Counted from the stretch's first letter, positions 53,464-63,291 are shown. The stretch: 64,000 nucleotides of DNA from Moritella sp. (GCF_013215705.1 NZ_JABSQR010000029.1:1-64000); one strand, 5' to 3'. Translations and numbers: made by a program. The notes: generated by a model from the sequence alone, not told the origin.

Positions 53464-54201
53464 TTAATTATTAACCACATTGACTAGTTCAGAAATTGTT
53501 TTTGCACAAGTAATCGATATTAAACTATCGGCCTCAGCTTTGGTTCCCATTTGAACTGCTGAATTAAGTTTCATTGCGCTTTTTCTAGTGGTTTTTCCTG
53601 ATAAGTGCAGTTCTTTCACTTGCGTGAGCGCGATGATTTTTTTAGCATTTTTGGGGTTAACGCCTGCGCCGGGCATGATACTAATTCTGCCATCAGCCTG
53701 AGCTACTAATTGTTTGATCAACTCACAGCCTTGTTCTGCTTTAGCTTGTTGTCCTGAAGTTAAGATTCGTTCACAGCCCGCGTTTATTAAGATCTCCAAG
53801 GCTTGTTTAGGATCATTACACAAATCAAATGCACGATGGAAAGTGACGCCAATATCTCGAGATGCTGACATTAAGCGTTTTAATGCCGCTTCATCAATAT
53901 CTCCATCTGAGGTTAGTGCACCGATGACAACGCCCTCGATACCAAGTAGCTTCATGAATTTGATGTCGGAAACCATAATATCAATTTCTTGTTCGCTATA
54001 TACAAAATCTCCCGCGCGAGGACGAATGATGGTGTAAAGAGGGATTGTCGTCAGATCAATCGATTTTTGAACAAAGCCTGCATTGGGAGTTAATCCCCCC
54101 AGCGCTAATGCTGAGCACAACTCAATACGGTTAGCACCAGATTGTTGAGCCGTAAGCAGTGACTCTATATTATCGACACATACCTCTATTGTAATCGTCA
54201 T
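53464..54201 (-). CDS. cutC: CutC-family protein
   Basis: The 245-aa protein is a TIM-barrel of the CutC family: EVCVDNIESLLTAQQSGANRIELCSALALGGLTPN at the N-terminus, IIRPRAGDFVYS, VTFHRAFDLC, ILTSGQQ and IMPGAGVN in order. CutC was linked to copper homeostasis in E. coli, but a direct copper role is debated. The length is normal. A 109-bp gap separates its start from the end of the shifted acyl-CoA synthetase frame. Confidence 0.92.
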   Translation of the reverse strand: MTITIEVCVDNIESLLTAQQSGANRIELCSALALGGLTPNAGFVQKSIDLTTIPLYTIIRPRAGDFVYSEQEIDIMVSDIKFMKLLGIEGVVIGALTSDGDIDEAALKRLMSASRDIGVTFHRAFDLCNDPKQALEILINAGCERILTSGQQAKAEQGCELIKQLVAQADGRISIMPGAGVNPKNAKKIIALTQVKELHLSGKTTRKSAMKLNSAVQMGTKAEADSLISITCAKTISELVNVVNN

Positions 54202-54310
54202 ATGTTTCTCGTTATCAAAAATAATTTAACAAGCATAGGTAGTTGTATATAATATGGAAGCGTAAAAGACGACTTAGGTCGCCTAGATCAATGATTACGA
54301 GTAAATATTG

Positions 54311-56121
54311 CTAGAAAGACAGTTGCTTTTGCTCAATTGCATCTATCGCGTTGTTATCTAAAGTCGTGTAGCAGTTCTGCCCCGGATGTTTTATGAGAAT
54401 AATTTCTTCGGCAGTGTTAGGTCGGTATGATTCCTTTTTTAACTCTGTTTTTTGTATTTAAAGGTACCTGTCATGTCTTGCTGTGTGCGTAGACGTACAA
54501 ATATAGGTTGCGCGTAGCTTGGCAGTACAGAAATGACATGCTGATAGAATTTAGACGCTGAAAATGCTTCAATTGGGCAATTTAAAGTAAGCGCGACCAT
54601 TCCTGCTCGACCATCATGATGAGGAAGTTCAACCCCATAGGCTACGCTCTGTTCGATCTGATTAAAATCATTGATTTGGCCTTCGACTTGCGTCGTCGCG
54701 ACATTTTCACCCTTCCATCGGAATGTATCACCTAATCTATCGACAAAGGCGATATGGCGGAAACCTTGGTAATTGACCAGATCACCAGTGTTAAAATAGC
54801 AGTCGCCATCTTTTAGTACCGATTTAAATAATTTTTTATTACTTTCTTTTTCATTGGTATAGCCATCAAATGGTGAACGCTTCGTTATCTTCGTTAATAA
54901 TAAACCGACGTCACCCGTTTTGACTTTGATCATTTTCCCTGCGCTATTATAAACGGGTTGGTCATTGTCAATATCATATTGCACCACGGTAAAAGCAAGT
55001 GGTGTAACCCCCGCGGTATGAGGTAAATTTAAGGCATTTGAGAATACTAGGTTGCATTCACTTGCCCCGTAGAATTCGTTGATATGCTCGATGCCAAAGC
55101 GCTGCTGGAATTCATCCCAAATCTCAGGGCGTAAACCATTACCAATGATTTTTTTAACGCCATGTTGTTTATCGTTATCTTGGGCGGGCACATTTAATAG
55201 ATAGCGACAAAGCTCGCCGATATAGGTAAATGCAGTGGCTTTATGAGCCCGTATTTCATTCCAAAATCGACTTGAACTGAATTTTTCAGACAGAGCAAGT
55301 GTTGCCGCATTCCCCAATACTGCGCTTAATGAAACCGTAATCGCGTTGTTATGGTACAAGGGTAAGGATAGGTACAATACGTCGTCAGCGGTTAGGCGTA
55401 ACGATGCCATGCCCATACCTGCCATCGATTTAAACCAGCGATGGTGACTCATTTTTGCTGCTTTTGGCAGCCCTGTTGTACCTGATGTGAAAATATAAAA
55501 TGCAGAATCTTTAAGTTGAATCTTAGCCGTTGAGTCAGGGTTTAATACTGAATAATTGGCCACCTGCTTAGATATATCTCTAAACTCAACCGTGGTCTCT
55601 GATGCTGCTAATGCTGGAATATAAAATAGATTCTGTTGTAACGTCGAAGGTAAATTAGCTTTAATGTTATTGATGACCGGTATATATATTTCATCTGCGA
55701 TAAGTAATTTCGTTTCGACAACGGCAAGACTATGCTCGAGGATCGCGTTGCGTTGAGAGGTATTAATCATACAAGCAATTGCACCAAGCTTTACAACGGC
55801 GAGCGCAATGATAATCGTTTCAGGGCGATTATCGAGCATTACTGCTACTTTGTCATTCTTGCTAATGCCGTATTCATGCAGAAAATGCGCATATTGATTT
55901 GCTTGTTTATTAAGTTCTTCATAGCTAAAACGTTGATCTTTGAACTGTATTGCGACTAAATCAGAGTTGTTAACCGCTTGTTTCTCTAGTAACAAACCAA
56001 TAGACATGAATCGTTCTGGCTTTGCTTGCTGCAAGTGCCACAGACCTTTAATTATTGGCTTTGGCGTCTTTAATATATTGATTGTACTTTTGAATAATTG
56101 TTTGCCGGTTATAACAGTCAT
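54311..56121 (-). pseudogene. Long-chain acyl-CoA synthetase, frameshifted near the C-terminus
   Basis: The first frame (56121-54439, 560 aa) has the AMP-forming signatures: AFYIFTSGTTGLPKAAKMSHHR (P-loop), YHNNAITVSLSAVLG, NEFYGASECN, CYFNTGDLV and DRLGDTFRWKGENV. It resembles FadD6/FATP-type very-long-chain synthetases. It ends at TGTFKYKKQS, just after the catalytic-Lys region. Adding one base to the T6 run at 54448-54453 restores TELKKESYRPNTAEEIILIKHP and continues about 48 codons to a TAG at 54311-54313, giving the usual family length. Either a real mutation or a homopolymer sequencing error. The catalytic residues are upstream of the break, so activity may survive. Confidence 0.85.
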
Positions 56122-56124
56122 AAG

Positions 56125-56577
56125 CTAGTTCGTTTTATTAAGTCGAGGATAAATGACACCAGACAGATGGGTCACGCGATTATTTGCATTTATTAAACTA
56201 AATGTATTGTTCTGCGGTGATAATGCGACGTTTAAACAAACCTGAGAGGGTAAAAAAATAGCACTTTTAAATTGAACATCAATACTAATATGTTGAATAT
56301 CAATAAACGTTTCTAACTGTGCAAGCACTCGAGCCTTCGCTAACATGCCATGTATAATTGTTGACTTAAATCCTGAAATTCGGTATCTGCAACATTGAAT
56401 ATAGCGTTGTAAATTATTGCTATTGATGGATTGACCACTCACGCTATATTGCTGGGTAAAAGGACCTGTTGACAAGGTGTTTGTCGCCGTTTTTATGATC
56501 GAATTGAGCACTGCTTTAGCGTATAACAGCGGGATAAAAGGTTGTTTGTTTAAGTGTATGATCTGGTTAGTGCTCAT
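56125..56577 (-). CDS. MaoC-like hotdog protein, catalytic loop apparently lost
   Basis: The ATG at 56577 gives 150 aa (a TTG lies 3 nt upstream). The protein resembles the MaoC-type acyl dehydratases found with FabG4-type reductases. SGFKSTIIHGMLAKARVLAQL corresponds to the conserved GF..AI.HGMW.KAR..A.L. In active enzymes the GDxNPxH motif, with catalytic Asp and His, precedes this segment. Here RYIQCCRYRISGFK runs straight across and the motif is absent, as if about 15 residues were deleted in frame. It ends 3 nt before the acyl-CoA synthetase gene. Together with the frameshift in that gene, this suggests a decaying operon. Confidence 0.55.
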   Translation of the reverse strand: MSTNQIIHLNKQPFIPLLYAKAVLNSIIKTATNTLSTGPFTQQYSVSGQSINSNNLQRYIQCCRYRISGFKSTIIHGMLAKARVLAQLETFIDIQHISIDVQFKSAIFLPSQVCLNVALSPQNNTFSLINANNRVTHLSGVIYPRLNKTN

Positions 56578-56645
56578 CAATAAATAAACCCTTAAACAAA
56601 TGTAATGGTTATGTTAATGAATTGAGGTGGAAGTTAAATTGGCGA

Positions 56646-57770
56646 ATGAATAATCGGTTTATGGCAGTTCGGTCAAATACTTCGGCTAAACTGGTTACTC
56701 AAACGTTTGATAGTGTTAAAGTGATTGTTCTGAATGAAGATTTAATGCTAAGAAGTGGAATAATTATGCAAGATGCGGGTGTGTTGTTACGCATTGCTTA
56801 TGAGGCAATGAAAGAGTTAGATATCGATGTAGTCGAAGTACTCTCTCGTTGTAACATTAGTGAAGATGTGTTGAATGATAAAGATTTGCGTACCCCTAAT
56901 CATGCGCAAGCACATTTCTGGCAAGTCCTCGAAGATGTAACAAAAGATCCGAATATAGGTATTTCACTTAGTAAGCGCATGCCAGTGTTTACAGGTCAGG
57001 TGCTACAGTATCTTTTTCTGAGCAGCCCAACATTCGGTACCGGCTGGGAGCGCGCAACAAAATACTTTAGGCTGATTAGCGATGCGGCAAGTGTTTCAAT
57101 TAAAATTGAAGGCGATGTGGCGAGGTTGTCTGTTAATTTAGATGGGGTGACTGAAGATGCTAATCGTCATTTGAATGATTGTTTGATTATTGGTATGTTT
57201 AAATTTTGCCAGCACGTAACTGATGGCGAATTCCAAGCCAATAAAATAGCCTTTGCTCATTCAAGCCCTGAGGACTTAACTGCATATACTAGCGTATTCC
57301 CGTGTCCACTTGAGTTTTCTGCTGCTGACAATTATATTTATTTCGAGGCTGATTTACTTGATCGCCCTTCATCACATGCAGAACCTGAACTGTTTGCACT
57401 ACATGAGCAGTTAGCAAGTCGCAAAATTGCCAAGTTAGAACTGCAAGATATTGTGGATAAGGTTCGCCGTGTGATCGCGCAACAGCTTGAATCCGGTGTT
57501 GTAACGTTAGAAAGTGTCGCCACTGAGCTTGATATGAAACCACGCATGTTAAGAGCTAAGTTAGCTGATATTGAATATAACTTTAACCAAATATTAGCTG
57601 ATTTTCGTTGTGAGTTATCAAAAAAACTGTTGGCGAATACGGATGAATCAATCGATCAGATTGTATATCTAACGGGTTTCTCAGAGCCAAGTACTTTTTA
57701 TCGTGCATTTAAGCGTTGGGTACAAATGACGCCGATTGAATATCGCCGTAGTAAGCGGGTTAACGATTAA
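56646..57770 (+). CDS. AraC-family regulator with arabinose-binding-like N-domain
   Basis: I chose ATG 56646 (374 aa); the start is uncertain, with ATG 56766 as an alternative behind AGTGGA. The N-terminal part (DAGVLLRIAYEAMKELDIDV...LRTPNHAQAHFWQVLEDVTKDPNIGISL) is the arabinose-binding-like domain of OruR/PchR-like regulators. The C-terminal part has the AraC HTH (VTLESVATELDMKPRMLRAKLADIEYNFNQIL...IDQIVYLTGFSEPSTFYRAFKRWVQMTPIEYRR). It lies between the two acyl-CoA half-clusters and diverges from the MaoC-like gene, so it is a likely regulator of both. Confidence 0.88.
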   Translation: MNNRFMAVRSNTSAKLVTQTFDSVKVIVLNEDLMLRSGIIMQDAGVLLRIAYEAMKELDIDVVEVLSRCNISEDVLNDKDLRTPNHAQAHFWQVLEDVTKDPNIGISLSKRMPVFTGQVLQYLFLSSPTFGTGWERATKYFRLISDAASVSIKIEGDVARLSVNLDGVTEDANRHLNDCLIIGMFKFCQHVTDGEFQANKIAFAHSSPEDLTAYTSVFPCPLEFSAADNYIYFEADLLDRPSSHAEPELFALHEQLASRKIAKLELQDIVDKVRRVIAQQLESGVVTLESVATELDMKPRMLRAKLADIEYNFNQILADFRCELSKKLLANTDESIDQIVYLTGFSEPSTFYRAFKRWVQMTPIEYRRSKRVND

Positions 57771-57826
57771 TTATTCAAGAAGTGTTTAATTTAGAAGTAG
57801 TTAATCTAGACGTCTTTAATCTACAA

Positions 57827-57862
57827 GTAATAGCTGCTTTTCATCAACCTCGCAGCTATTAC
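57827..57862. terminator. Bidirectional terminator between convergent AraC and reductase genes
   Basis: GTAATAGCTGC and GCAGCTATTAC form a perfect 11-bp stem with a 14-nt loop. It lies between two convergent stop codons. The T-tract is weak on the plus side. Confidence 0.6.
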
Positions 57863-57877
57863 TCAATTTACGCCTCT

Positions 57878-59293
57878 CTAAGCACCAATTAACGATTGAC
57901 CACAAATTCGAATGGTATTACCTGTGATCCCGGCTGCTTGCGGTTGGGCAAAAAAGGCAATAGCTTCAGCGACATCAATTGGTTTACCGCCTTGCTTTAA
58001 TGAATTCATCCGACGGCCTGCTTCACGTACGGTAAACGGAATTGCAGCGGTCATTTTAGTTTCAATAAAACCGGGCGCAACCGCATTAATGGTGATGTGT
58101 TTTTCAGCAAGTGGTTTTTGCATTGCGTTGACATAGCCAATGACTGCGGCCTTAGACGTCGCATAATTAGTCTGACCAAAGTTACCGGCAATCCCACTCA
58201 TCGACGACACACAAATAATACGACCATATTCATTCAACATATTATCGTTTAATAACCGTTCATTGATTCTTTCCATTGCCGACAAATTAATATCCATGAG
58301 TACGTCCCAGTGATTATTGGTCATACGGGCTAGGGTCTTGTCTTTTGTTACTCCGGCATTATGAACAATGATATCAAGCGGATGTTCACGTACAAATTCG
58401 GCAATAATAGCGGGTGCATCCGCAGAGGTAATATCTGCAACAATGCTGCTGCCTTTTAAGCGAGTCGCTATTTTCTCAAGGTCTTGTTTCAATGCTGGAA
58501 TATCTAAACAAATGACATGTGCACCATCACGACTAAGTGTTTCTGCAATCGCAGCGCCAATACCACGTGAGGCACCAGTAACAAGCGCTATTTTGCCTTG
58601 CAAGGGTTTAGAATAGTGGACTGCGCCCTGAATCGCACCTGGTTTTACATTAATGACTTGTGCTGATATATACGCGGATTTTGCCGAGGCTAAGAAGCGG
58701 AGTGGGGCCGATAACAATGCATCACTACCAGGTTGAACATAGATAAGTTGGCAGGTGCTGCCATTTTTGCCTATCTCCTTGGCTAAGCTACGACAAAATC
58801 CCTCTAAAGCACGTTGAGCAGTAGCGTAGCTCACCTCTCCAAGGTATTCACTCGGACGGCCTAAAACGATAACTCTACTGCAGGGTGCTAGTTGTTTAAT
58901 TACAGGTTGAAAAAAACGGTGTAACGCACTCAATTGGTTACTCGTCTTAATACCTGAGGCATCAAATATAATACCGTTGAATTTATCTGATTTAGCGACA
59001 GTATTCAGACTGATTGGCGTCGCGCTTAGGGATGCGGCATTAAACTGATCATTAAGGTTAGCTAACTGCTGTGTGCTATTAGGATAAGAAATAGCGAGTT
59101 TAGCATCCCTAAATGTTTCAATGATGGGTTTAACTAATTCACTGTTGCTTGCCGCGCCAATGAGTAAGTGACCTGAGATGAGATCTGAGCCTTGGGAATA
59201 ACGTGTTAACGTAACAGGCTGTGGAAGATTAAGTGCTTTGAATAAACCTGATGTCCACTTTCCATTAGCGAGTTTTGCATAAGTATCTGTCAT
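57878..59293 (-). CDS. 3-oxoacyl-ACP/CoA reductase, high-molecular-weight FabG4 type
   Basis: The 471-aa protein has a 210-residue N-terminal Rossmann-like domain with a degenerate nucleotide site. It is followed by a full short-chain dehydrogenase domain: VTGASRGIGAAIAETL for NAD(P), NAGVTKD, and the SSMSGIAGNFGQTNYATSK active site (Ser-Tyr-Lys). It ends VAPGFIETKM and GNTIRICGQSLIGA. FabG4 of mycobacteria has the same two-domain form and prefers NADH with acyl-CoA. The start has an AAGGA site. Likely partners are the thiolase at 59642 and the MaoC-like protein at 56125. Confidence 0.92.
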   Translation of the reverse strand: MTDTYAKLANGKWTSGLFKALNLPQPVTLTRYSQGSDLISGHLLIGAASNSELVKPIIETFRDAKLAISYPNSTQQLANLNDQFNAASLSATPISLNTVAKSDKFNGIIFDASGIKTSNQLSALHRFFQPVIKQLAPCSRVIVLGRPSEYLGEVSYATAQRALEGFCRSLAKEIGKNGSTCQLIYVQPGSDALLSAPLRFLASAKSAYISAQVINVKPGAIQGAVHYSKPLQGKIALVTGASRGIGAAIAETLSRDGAHVICLDIPALKQDLEKIATRLKGSSIVADITSADAPAIIAEFVREHPLDIIVHNAGVTKDKTLARMTNNHWDVLMDINLSAMERINERLLNDNMLNEYGRIICVSSMSGIAGNFGQTNYATSKAAVIGYVNAMQKPLAEKHITINAVAPGFIETKMTAAIPFTVREAGRRMNSLKQGGKPIDVAEAIAFFAQPQAAGITGNTIRICGQSLIGA

Positions 59294-59641
59294 TTTCTAA
59301 TCCTTGTTATAGTGAACAACATCAATAAAGATACTGAGCATGTGTTAAAAATCACTGCATTACTATGACCTATATGCCAAAGCTGCATTATAATTTGACC
59401 AGTTTAACGTCTAATAAATTGTTATAGTATACCTAAATAATATTCGGACTTTGATTATGTAATCATCAATGGTGAATACACCAGTGGTCATAAAGGTGCT
59501 ACCTTTACCTATCTAGGTAGACAGTGGTGAACAATCAACCAAATTAGAGTTTTCATTTTAAACTTGTATCAACAATGTTACATTAATGTATCTAAAGTCT
59601 AATGTGCTGCGGGCATATCATCTAAATTAAAGGAATAAACC
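59294..59641. promoter_or_regulatory. Control region between divergent reductase and thiolase genes, with palindromes
   Basis: These 348 bp contain three perfect palindromes close together: TGGTGAATACACCA (59470-59483), AAAGGTGCTACCTTT (59492-59506) and TACCTATCTAGGTA (59506-59519). The shared ACCT/AGGT half-site suggests one regulator with several sites. No gene or obvious RNA was found. The plausible proteins are the AraC regulator at 56646 or a fatty-acid repressor elsewhere. Confidence 0.55.
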
Positions 59642-60922
59642 ATGACAGGTCAAACAGTAAGAAGAGTTGCAATTATCGGCGGTAACCGTATCCCGTTTGC
59701 ACGCTCAAATACAGCATATTCGAAACTAAGTAATCAAGACATGTTAACGGAAAGTATCCGTGGTTTAGTAGTAAAATATAACCTACGCGGTGAACAGCTT
59801 GGTGAAGTTGTCGCGGGTGCAGTTATTAAACACTCTCGTGATTTTAACTTGACACGTGAAGCAGTATTAAGTGCCGGTCTCGCACCTGAAACGCCTTGTT
59901 ATGATATTCAGCAAGCTTGTGGTACAGGTTTAGCTGCTGCAATTCAAGTAGCCAACAAGATTGCACTTGGTCAAATCGAAGCCGGCATTGCTGGTGGTTC
60001 TGATACCACGTCTGACGCCCCGATTGCAGTAAGTGAAGGTATGCGCAGTGTTTTACTTGAGTTGAACCGTGCTAAAACGGGTAAACAACGCTTGAGTGCG
60101 CTTTCTCGTCTACGTCTTAAACATTTTGTACCATTAACGCCTGCGAATAAAGAACCGCGTACTAAAATGGCGATGGGCGATCATTGTCAAGTGACCGCGA
60201 AAGAGTGGAATATCTCACGTGAAGCACAAGATGAATTAGCATGTGCAAGTCATCAAAAATTAGCGGCGGCATACGAAGAAGGTTTCTTCGATACGTTAGT
60301 TTCGCCGATGGCGGGTCTAACGAAAGATAACGTATTACGTGCAGATACAACAGTTGAAAAACTGGCTAAATTGAAACCTTGTTTTGATAAAGTAAACGGC
60401 ACGATGACGGCGGGTAACAGTACCAATCTAACAGATGGCGCATCCGCTGTCTTACTTGCAAGTGAAGAGTGGGCTGCTGAACGCAACTTACCCGTTCAAG
60501 CTTATTTAACATTTGGCGAAACCGCGGCTGTCGATTTTGTTGATAAAAAAGAAGGTTTGTTAATGGCACCCGCATACGCAGTGCCAAAAATGCTTAAGCG
60601 TGCAGGTCTAACATTACAAGATTTCGATTTCTATGAAATTCATGAAGCATTTGCGGCTCAAGTATTAGCCACATTAGCGGCTTGGGAAGATGAAAAATTC
60701 TGTAAAGAGAAGTTAGGCCTTGATGCACCGCTTGGTTCAATTGACATGACTAAGTTGAACGTGAAAGGCAGTAGTTTAGCTACAGGTCACCCATTTGCGG
60801 CGACTGGTGGTCGTGTCATTGCAACGTTAGCACAACTACTTGATCAGAAAGGTTCAGGTCGTGGTTTAATCTCGATTTGTGCGGCTGGTGGTCAAGGCAT
60901 CACGGCTATTTTAGAAAAGTAA
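59642..60922 (+). CDS. Acetyl-CoA C-acyltransferase (FadI-like thiolase)
   Basis: The 426-aa protein has the thiolase active sites: nucleophile Cys in QQACGTGLAAA, His in EIHEAFAAQ, GHPFAATGG and CAAGGQG near the end. The HEAFA form is typical of FadI-type thiolases rather than PhaA/AtoB. The ribosome site is AAAGGAA. It could run in the thiolytic or, with FabG4 and a hydratase, the condensing direction. A partial terminator follows at 60935. Confidence 0.9.
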   Translation: MTGQTVRRVAIIGGNRIPFARSNTAYSKLSNQDMLTESIRGLVVKYNLRGEQLGEVVAGAVIKHSRDFNLTREAVLSAGLAPETPCYDIQQACGTGLAAAIQVANKIALGQIEAGIAGGSDTTSDAPIAVSEGMRSVLLELNRAKTGKQRLSALSRLRLKHFVPLTPANKEPRTKMAMGDHCQVTAKEWNISREAQDELACASHQKLAAAYEEGFFDTLVSPMAGLTKDNVLRADTTVEKLAKLKPCFDKVNGTMTAGNSTNLTDGASAVLLASEEWAAERNLPVQAYLTFGETAAVDFVDKKEGLLMAPAYAVPKMLKRAGLTLQDFDFYEIHEAFAAQVLATLAAWEDEKFCKEKLGLDAPLGSIDMTKLNVKGSSLATGHPFAATGGRVIATLAQLLDQKGSGRGLISICAAGGQGITAILEK

Positions 60923-60934
60923 TAAATATTGTAA

Positions 60935-60957
60935 TCCAGCCCTTATTAAGGGCTGGA
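60935..60957. terminator. Hairpin between convergent thiolase and protease genes
   Basis: TCCAGCCCTTA and TAAGGGCTGGA form a perfect stem with almost no loop, right after the thiolase stop. There is no clear U-run, so termination strength is uncertain. Confidence 0.5.
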
Positions 60958-60967
60958 ACTTAGGATG

Positions 60968-62002
60968 TTACAAAGGATCAATAAGGTTTATCGCATTAAC
61001 ACGTTCACTTATGTCTGGATGCGAACGTAACCAAGTTGGAGAGGTTAAGGGTTCACTTTCTAGTTGCATCAATACCTGCTTTAGTGGTTGCACAGAACCA
61101 TATTCGGACATTAAAACTTCTGCTGCGAATCTATCTGCTTCAAGTTCAGCCTGCTGAGAATACTCTAATGATAGCAATAATGTACTGGCACTAGCCAAAG
61201 TATCGCCTATACCGCTCGCATCCCCCACAATATAATTTACCAGTACAGATAATATCGATACTTCAACGAGTTGCTTTAAAAGATGATGATGATACTGATG
61301 TCCTATCTCATGTAATAGTACAGCTCTTAACGCTCGGTCATCTTGTACAAGCGCGACGAGTTTATCCGTTAGGATTATAGTGCCATCTGTTAAAGTAAAC
61401 GCATTGGCCGTATCTGCTAAAGATCGAAATAATAACTTGGGTTCACCGCTATAACCTATAGCTGTTGAATTGATATTATTTAATAAGTTCGTAAGTTCAG
61501 TTTGTCTTTTGGCTGATAGCTTGGATACCGTGAAGTAGTGCTCGTCTAAATACTCTAGACTATAGTCGGCTAGGTGTTTTTCGACTACAGGGGGGATAGA
61601 CAGTGCGATCATACCACTGATAGCAGGGATCCCTGAGTTAATTACATACCAAGCCGATAAACAACTTAGTAATATACTAGCAGTAATAGCAATGCTATTT
61701 TTTTCCAGCTTATGCAACCAGGACTGTTTATTCTGTTGACCTAGCCAGATGTCAATTTTCGCATTATCATCGGCAGTAAATGTCCAACCGTTAACGAATG
61801 TAAGACTACGAGGAATAGTGCCTAAAGCACGAGAAATAGTTATGTTACCTATATCTGTTTTTAACTCCGAATCTGCAGTTGTTACAATGTTATCATCAAC
61901 ACTGCTGAGCACACACTCAATACCGCCATCGGGATTAAGTATTAGCTTAGCGGTGATCGTAATGGCTGATGCGGGTGCAACAGCCTTACCTTGTATTATC
62001 AT
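60968..62002 (-). CDS. M48-family membrane metalloprotease
   Basis: The 344-aa protein has an N-terminal soluble domain of about 105 residues, a membrane segment (SIAITASILLSCLSAWYVI) and an M48 peptidase domain. The zinc motif is HEIGHQYHHH, with the third ligand in the downstream ELEADRFAAEVL. A second membrane hairpin (VSILSVLVNYIVGDASGIG) lies between them, as in HtpX-type enzymes. It overlaps the DUF898 gene upstream by 4 bp, so they form a two-gene operon. The substrate is unknown; membrane-protein quality control is the family's usual role. Confidence 0.88.
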   Translation of the reverse strand: MIIQGKAVAPASAITITAKLILNPDGGIECVLSSVDDNIVTTADSELKTDIGNITISRALGTIPRSLTFVNGWTFTADDNAKIDIWLGQQNKQSWLHKLEKNSIAITASILLSCLSAWYVINSGIPAISGMIALSIPPVVEKHLADYSLEYLDEHYFTVSKLSAKRQTELTNLLNNINSTAIGYSGEPKLLFRSLADTANAFTLTDGTIILTDKLVALVQDDRALRAVLLHEIGHQYHHHLLKQLVEVSILSVLVNYIVGDASGIGDTLASASTLLLSLEYSQQAELEADRFAAEVLMSEYGSVQPLKQVLMQLESEPLTSPTWLRSHPDISERVNAINLIDPL

Positions 62003-63123
62003 ATAACGCCAATGCCTAGATCGAACGCTTGGGATAATTCATCTGCAATAGCACCTGATTCATTTGTAATTTGGTCTGTTGCATTAGTGAGAGAAAGGTC
62101 ACCGTCAACCTGAGTCACGGATGCGATATAATGTGCATGTCGAATCATTGTAAATGGTCGAGCTAAACCAAGGGTACATACGATTAGCAGTAGGTTTGTT
62201 AATAGTAAGGTGAGGTAGGGTATTACAGTCATTGTTGAAATAGGTTGTACTTGATTATCAAGTTTAGTTGCAGATAAAATATATTTACGAATCCGAACTG
62301 TGAAATATACCTGTGAAAGCATCATACCCAATATCATCGCTAGGTAAGCAAAGACGAATGTAGCACTGATGCCTGACTCTTTGCTTAAATTAGATATGCT
62401 ATCCATACTCACATTAAGCAGAACTAATACTACTGCAATTGCGACGAAAATAAGTGTCGTAAGGATGATGGATTTCGAAGATATTTTGAAAATCTCTGCT
62501 GTTTTCAAGTTTGTAGTGAAAGGTAGATTACCATAACCAGTATTGTCGATGATATATTGATTCATTGCTGTCATCACCCAAGCTAATAAGAAAGGTGAAG
62601 CGATAAAAAACATTGCAAGTAAAAATATCACCCCCAGTGTTTTTGAGAGTGGCATAATATAGATCAAAGTGACAGCAAAGGTTACTCCTATCGCAATATA
62701 CGCCGCAAGAGGTTTTAGTAGCATAACTATATAAGCACTTTTGTAAGAACCTGTAAAATTAAAACGTACATTTCTAAATTGTGTCATCTTCATATCAAAA
62801 CGAAGATTGCGAACCACTAAAACTGGATAAATAAGAAAGAAGGCGAGCATGACAACAATAGCTATTTTGGGGGAGAATGCATTTAAAGCTGCCCATATAC
62901 TAACTGCAATAACGGCAATGATTCGACCAATCAAGATCTGTTTAGGTTGTGCGAGGTAATCAAATCGACTGCCGCTAAGCTCAGTATTACCATAGAAGTA
63001 TTTGTTGGTACGAACTTTAGCCCATGCTGAGTAGATCCCTAGCGTTATAATACTTAATAGAATATTTACGATCCAAATACCAAAATATTCCTTTCCTTTT
63101 CCATGAAACTTAAACTGGTGCAT
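61999..63123 (-). CDS. DUF898/YjgN-family membrane protein
   Basis: I chose ATG 63123 (374 aa), which follows AAAGGAA; the start at 63192 would add a His-rich non-homologous segment. The N-terminus FKFHGKGKEYFGIWIVNILLSIITLGIYSAWAKVRTNKYFYGNTELSGSRFDYL is the DUF898 signature. About eight to ten membrane segments follow, with a second YjgN-like repeat (TVRIRKYILSATKLDN). The function is unknown. Co-transcription with the M48 protease is conserved in some proteobacteria as far as I recall. Confidence 0.9.
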   Translation of the reverse strand: MHQFKFHGKGKEYFGIWIVNILLSIITLGIYSAWAKVRTNKYFYGNTELSGSRFDYLAQPKQILIGRIIAVIAVSIWAALNAFSPKIAIVVMLAFFLIYPVLVVRNLRFDMKMTQFRNVRFNFTGSYKSAYIVMLLKPLAAYIAIGVTFAVTLIYIMPLSKTLGVIFLLAMFFIASPFLLAWVMTAMNQYIIDNTGYGNLPFTTNLKTAEIFKISSKSIILTTLIFVAIAVVLVLLNVSMDSISNLSKESGISATFVFAYLAMILGMMLSQVYFTVRIRKYILSATKLDNQVQPISTMTVIPYLTLLLTNLLLIVCTLGLARPFTMIRHAHYIASVTQVDGDLSLTNATDQITNESGAIADELSQAFDLGIGVI

Positions 63124-63263
63124 ATTTATTCCTTTGCAATGATAAAAATGAGAATTATTATCATTATAGTAACATGCTACGTGTGTACTCAAAAGGGGCT
63201 ATGTAATATGAAGAGAAAAACTGAGGAACCAATCACGATATTGTTGTAGCTGTTTGTAAAGCA

Positions 63264-63291
63264 TACAAAAAACAGCACCGAAGTGCTGTTT
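63264..63291 (-). terminator. Intrinsic terminator of asnB
   Basis: On the minus strand, AAACAGCAC and GTGCTGTTT form a perfect 9-bp stem with a 4-nt TTCG loop followed by a run of T. It ends asnB transcription about 30 nt past its stop. Confidence 0.85.
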
